Notes under the pieces: generated by a model | What the model was told of the DNA's origin: nothing | Seen by the model: the letters and a program-made list of their open reading frames with translations, nothing else | The model's database searches: none | Source of the DNA: AP-15 sp963774345 | GTDB lineage: Bacteria > Pseudomonadota > Alphaproteobacteria > ATCC43930 > CGMCC-115725 | NCBI GenBank assembly: GCA_963774345.1 | Contig: CAVZFB010000001.1 | Location: 1-64,000 of the forward strand | Length of the DNA stretch: 64,000 bases | Reading direction: 5' to 3' | Position numbers and translations under genes: made by a program | Shown: one piece after another, positions 61,973-64,000 of the stretch | How the letters are laid out: the number at the start of each line of letters is the position of its first letter | Numbering within the stretch: the first letter of the stretch is position 1

Positions 61973-64000
61973 ATGATCTTGCTACGAGTGTTATTAGCGC
62001 TTGTATGCTTGACGGTGCCAGCTTTCTCCCAAACTGCATCGCAAAACTATGTGGGCTACGCACAGACCGTGAATGCACCCTACTCGTCGATTTGTGCGGA
62101 TTGGTCAATACCTAACGTCGTCAGCCCCGTGGGTGGCGCGACCTTTAAATGGATTGGTATAAGTGGGGTAATAGACACTCAATTAATACAAATTGGCACC
62201 TTCCAGAATGCAGGCGCTACTTACCTAGCGGCGTGGGCGAACTACCCTTCGTTCATCGATCAACACTTACCGCAGGTTCCGATCGTTGCTGGCGACCATG
62301 TCCATGCATGTGTTACATGCATGGCGAATTGCTCCCCATCTGTAACACAGACATGGCAAGTGTCGATCACAAACACCACGACCAGTGCCACCGTAACTAT
62401 TAGTAACATTTCTATGCAGAGCACAATGTCCTCGGCGAATGCCCTAATAGAAGCACCAATATCAATCCAAGAGCAGATCCTGGGAAACTTTGGAATATCC
62501 GAGTTCACAAATATCATTGTCAATGGCTCTCCAATATCGTTCGTGACCGCCAATAAAATAACTATGGCTGACCCACAGGGCGGGTTTGCTGCCCCTAGTG
62601 ATCCGACGTCTGGTAATAACTTCAACATGTGCTACAGCGCTGTAAGTCTACCGAGTTGTCCAGCGTTTGCTACTACTTCATCTGCGCTGGGCGTGACCAA
62701 TTCGATCATCGTGACGAACGCGAGCGGCGGCGCCGTCAGCAACTATCCATATCAGTTTGGCCGGCCGTTTGTTGACGGGGCGATCGCCAACCAGCCGCAG
62801 GTGCTGGTCAACGGCCAGCCGGTTGCCACCCAGGCCGATGTCAAGAACCGCTATCCCGACGGCTCGGTCGAATTCGCGGTGATCGCCGTGGTGATCCCGG
62901 CCCTCCCGGCATCGGGCTCGCTGACCCTGACCTTCCAAAACCAGAGCGCGGGCAGCAACACCCCGCTGACCCAGGTGCAGATGGCGGCGATGTTGCCGGT
63001 CGGCAGCGCCACGCTTACCCTCACCCCGAATTCCGGCCCGATTGGAAGCGCCGACGTAGGTCAGATGCTCGCCGACGGCAATTGCAAGCCGTGGACCTCG
63101 GGGCCGATCGCGCAAACGGTAGAGTGCGCTGACGACACCGCCGCGCGCGAGTACGACATCGGCTTTGGCGACGGCTACCATCCGTTCCGGCCGCGCTTTT
63201 ATGCGACCTTCTGGCCGGCGACGCACCAGGTCTTCGTCCGAGCCGTCGGCGAGAACGGGTTGACCACCGAGGTCGAAGACCTGGCCTACAAGCTGGCGAT
63301 CACGTCGAACGGGGCGGCGGTCTATTCGGCCGACCTCTCGGGCACCCAGACCACCCATCCCAAGCTCCATTGGGCGTTGAGCCGATGGACCCGAGAATTC
63401 TGGATCGGCGGCACGCCCTCGGCCCAGATCAACATCGACAACAATCTGGCCTATCTCGAAAGCACCCGGTTCCTGCCGAATTTCGACACCTCGATCGCCA
63501 TCCCGCAGACCTCGATCGCCAACGAATACGCGAACTATAACGGCAAGACCAACGGCCCGATGGACGGCATCTGGAACGGCGGCGGCTGCTGCTGGGTGCA
63601 AGCCATGGGTCAGGCCGGCGACAACCCGCATATCGGCCCCTACCCGCGCTGGGTCACCATGTGGCTGTTCACCGGCGATTGGCGCATGCGCCAGATGGCG
63701 CTCGGCGTGGCCGATCTCGCCGCGTCCTATCCGATGGGCCTGCGCGAGAGCGATCCGACCCGGCGCTATTCACGCGCCGATGCGGTCGGCAGCGGCACCG
63801 GGCTCGGCCGCAATGTGTCGATCGCCGGCCGCCCGCACACCCAGTTCAACACCCCCAACAACATGATCAATTACACTCCAACTTATGGAGATAATCCAAA
63901 AAAAGTCGGGCCGATGGCCGCGGTCCCGCCAGGCACCGGCAATCCCTGGACTTGGGATGACGGGCATCAGCCGAGCGCATGGTTTCCGCAATATATCCTG
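61973..64000 (+). CDS. Secreted G1 (glutamic) peptidase-like domain fused to a sugar-lyase-like region, 3' end outside window
   Basis: Open from ATG 61973 to the window end (676 codons, no stop). Signal peptide MILLRVLLALVCLTVPAFSQ. Residues about 22-200 resemble the eqolisin/peptidase G1 fold: NYVGYAQTVNAPYSSICADW, FKWIGISGVIDTQLIQIGTF (Gln of LIQIG at the catalytic Gln position) and SANALIEAPISIQEQ (Glu at the catalytic Glu position). From about residue 240 a different region begins: GAVSNYPYQFGRPFVDGAIA, VKNRYPDGSVEFAVIAVVIP, REYDIGFGDGYHPFRPRFYA, a pattern reminiscent of PcRGLX-type rhamnogalacturonan-lyase RIFT-barrel proteins. Base composition jumps from AT-rich to GC-rich at about 62690, at the domain boundary. 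Both domain calls rest on motif recall. Confidence 0.6.
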   Translation, partial: MILLRVLLALVCLTVPAFSQTASQNYVGYAQTVNAPYSSICADWSIPNVVSPVGGATFKWIGISGVIDTQLIQIGTFQNAGATYLAAWANYPSFIDQHLPQVPIVAGDHVHACVTCMANCSPSVTQTWQVSITNTTTSATVTISNISMQSTMSSANALIEAPISIQEQILGNFGISEFTNIIVNGSPISFVTANKITMADPQGGFAAPSDPTSGNNFNMCYSAVSLPSCPAFATTSSALGVTNSIIVTNASGGAVSNYPYQFGRPFVDGAIANQPQVLVNGQPVATQADVKNRYPDGSVEFAVIAVVIPALPASGSLTLTFQNQSAGSNTPLTQVQMAAMLPVGSATLTLTPNSGPIGSADVGQMLADGNCKPWTSGPIAQTVECADDTAAREYDIGFGDGYHPFRPRFYATFWPATHQVFVRAVGENGLTTEVEDLAYKLAITSNGAAVYSADLSGTQTTHPKLHWALSRWTREFWIGGTPSAQINIDNNLAYLESTRFLPNFDTSIAIPQTSIANEYANYNGKTNGPMDGIWNGGGCCWVQAMGQAGDNPHIGPYPRWVTMWLFTGDWRMRQMALGVADLAASYPMGLRESDPTRRYSRADAVGSGTGLGRNVSIAGRPHTQFNTPNNMINYTPTYGDNPKKVGPMAAVPPGTGNPWTWDDGHQPSAWFPQYIL

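Noticed and set aside
62678..63631. 317-codon minus-strand frame
   Set aside because: Antisense to the GC-rich part of the G1/lyase-like gene, with shadow composition.

Overview
The window reads as a high-GC alphaproteobacterial chromosome. The evidence is gene order and gene type: rodZ next to ispG, lysC divergent from ubiG, a comF / NDUFAF5-type methyltransferase / grxC / nitrilase / DUF1178 block, argJ and a parvulin divergent from secA, a ptsP-type enzyme I and a MucR regulator. I cannot place it below class; the order resembles Rhodospirillales-like genomes.

Region 1 (1-3.1 kb) is a surface-modification pair on the minus strand: a radical SAM enzyme carrying two related beta-sandwich domains, and an FkbM-type methyltransferase cut by the window start. 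Region 2 (3.4-22.2 kb) is conserved core: isoprenoid synthesis (ispG), cell shape (rodZ), nitrogen-PTS (ptsP), lysine/threonine and arginine synthesis (lysC, argJ), ubiquinone (ubiG), redox and repair (grxC, mutT), competence-type comF, protein folding and export (parvulin, secA), ending in tRNA-Lys(CTT).

Region 3 (22.2-64 kb) is accessory DNA that starts straight after the tRNA. It mixes intact cargo with a dense graveyard of mobile-element pieces. The cargo is mostly secreted or envelope related: two PEP-CTERM proteins, a PQQ/propeller-like protein with three tandem C-terminal repeats, a YncE-type propeller, a pentapeptide-repeat membrane protein, a membrane-fused spermidine-synthase-like protein, four GT-C-like polytopic glycosyltransferase candidates, a sugar-nucleotide epimerase, and at the right edge a secreted protein that looks like a G1 (glutamic) peptidase domain joined to a large sugar-lyase-like region. 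The graveyard holds pieces of IS1380, IS91 (at least three), IS21 (two), Tn3, IS1595, IS3 (three), IS110 (two), IS66 and a group II intron reverse transcriptase, and it has cut several host genes (SRAP/YedK, a glyoxalase-like gene, a PatB-type aminotransferase, a TPR/ATPase-type regulator). One intact tyrosine recombinase with small upstream ORFs and a MucR gene looks like a still-functional integration module.

An important caution is that single-base frameshifts occur in clearly housekeeping genes (ubiG, argJ) as well as in the FkbM, radical SAM, PEP-CTERM and GT genes, and most lie in short homopolymers. Consensus error is a serious explanation for many of the 'pseudogenes' outside the IS pieces.
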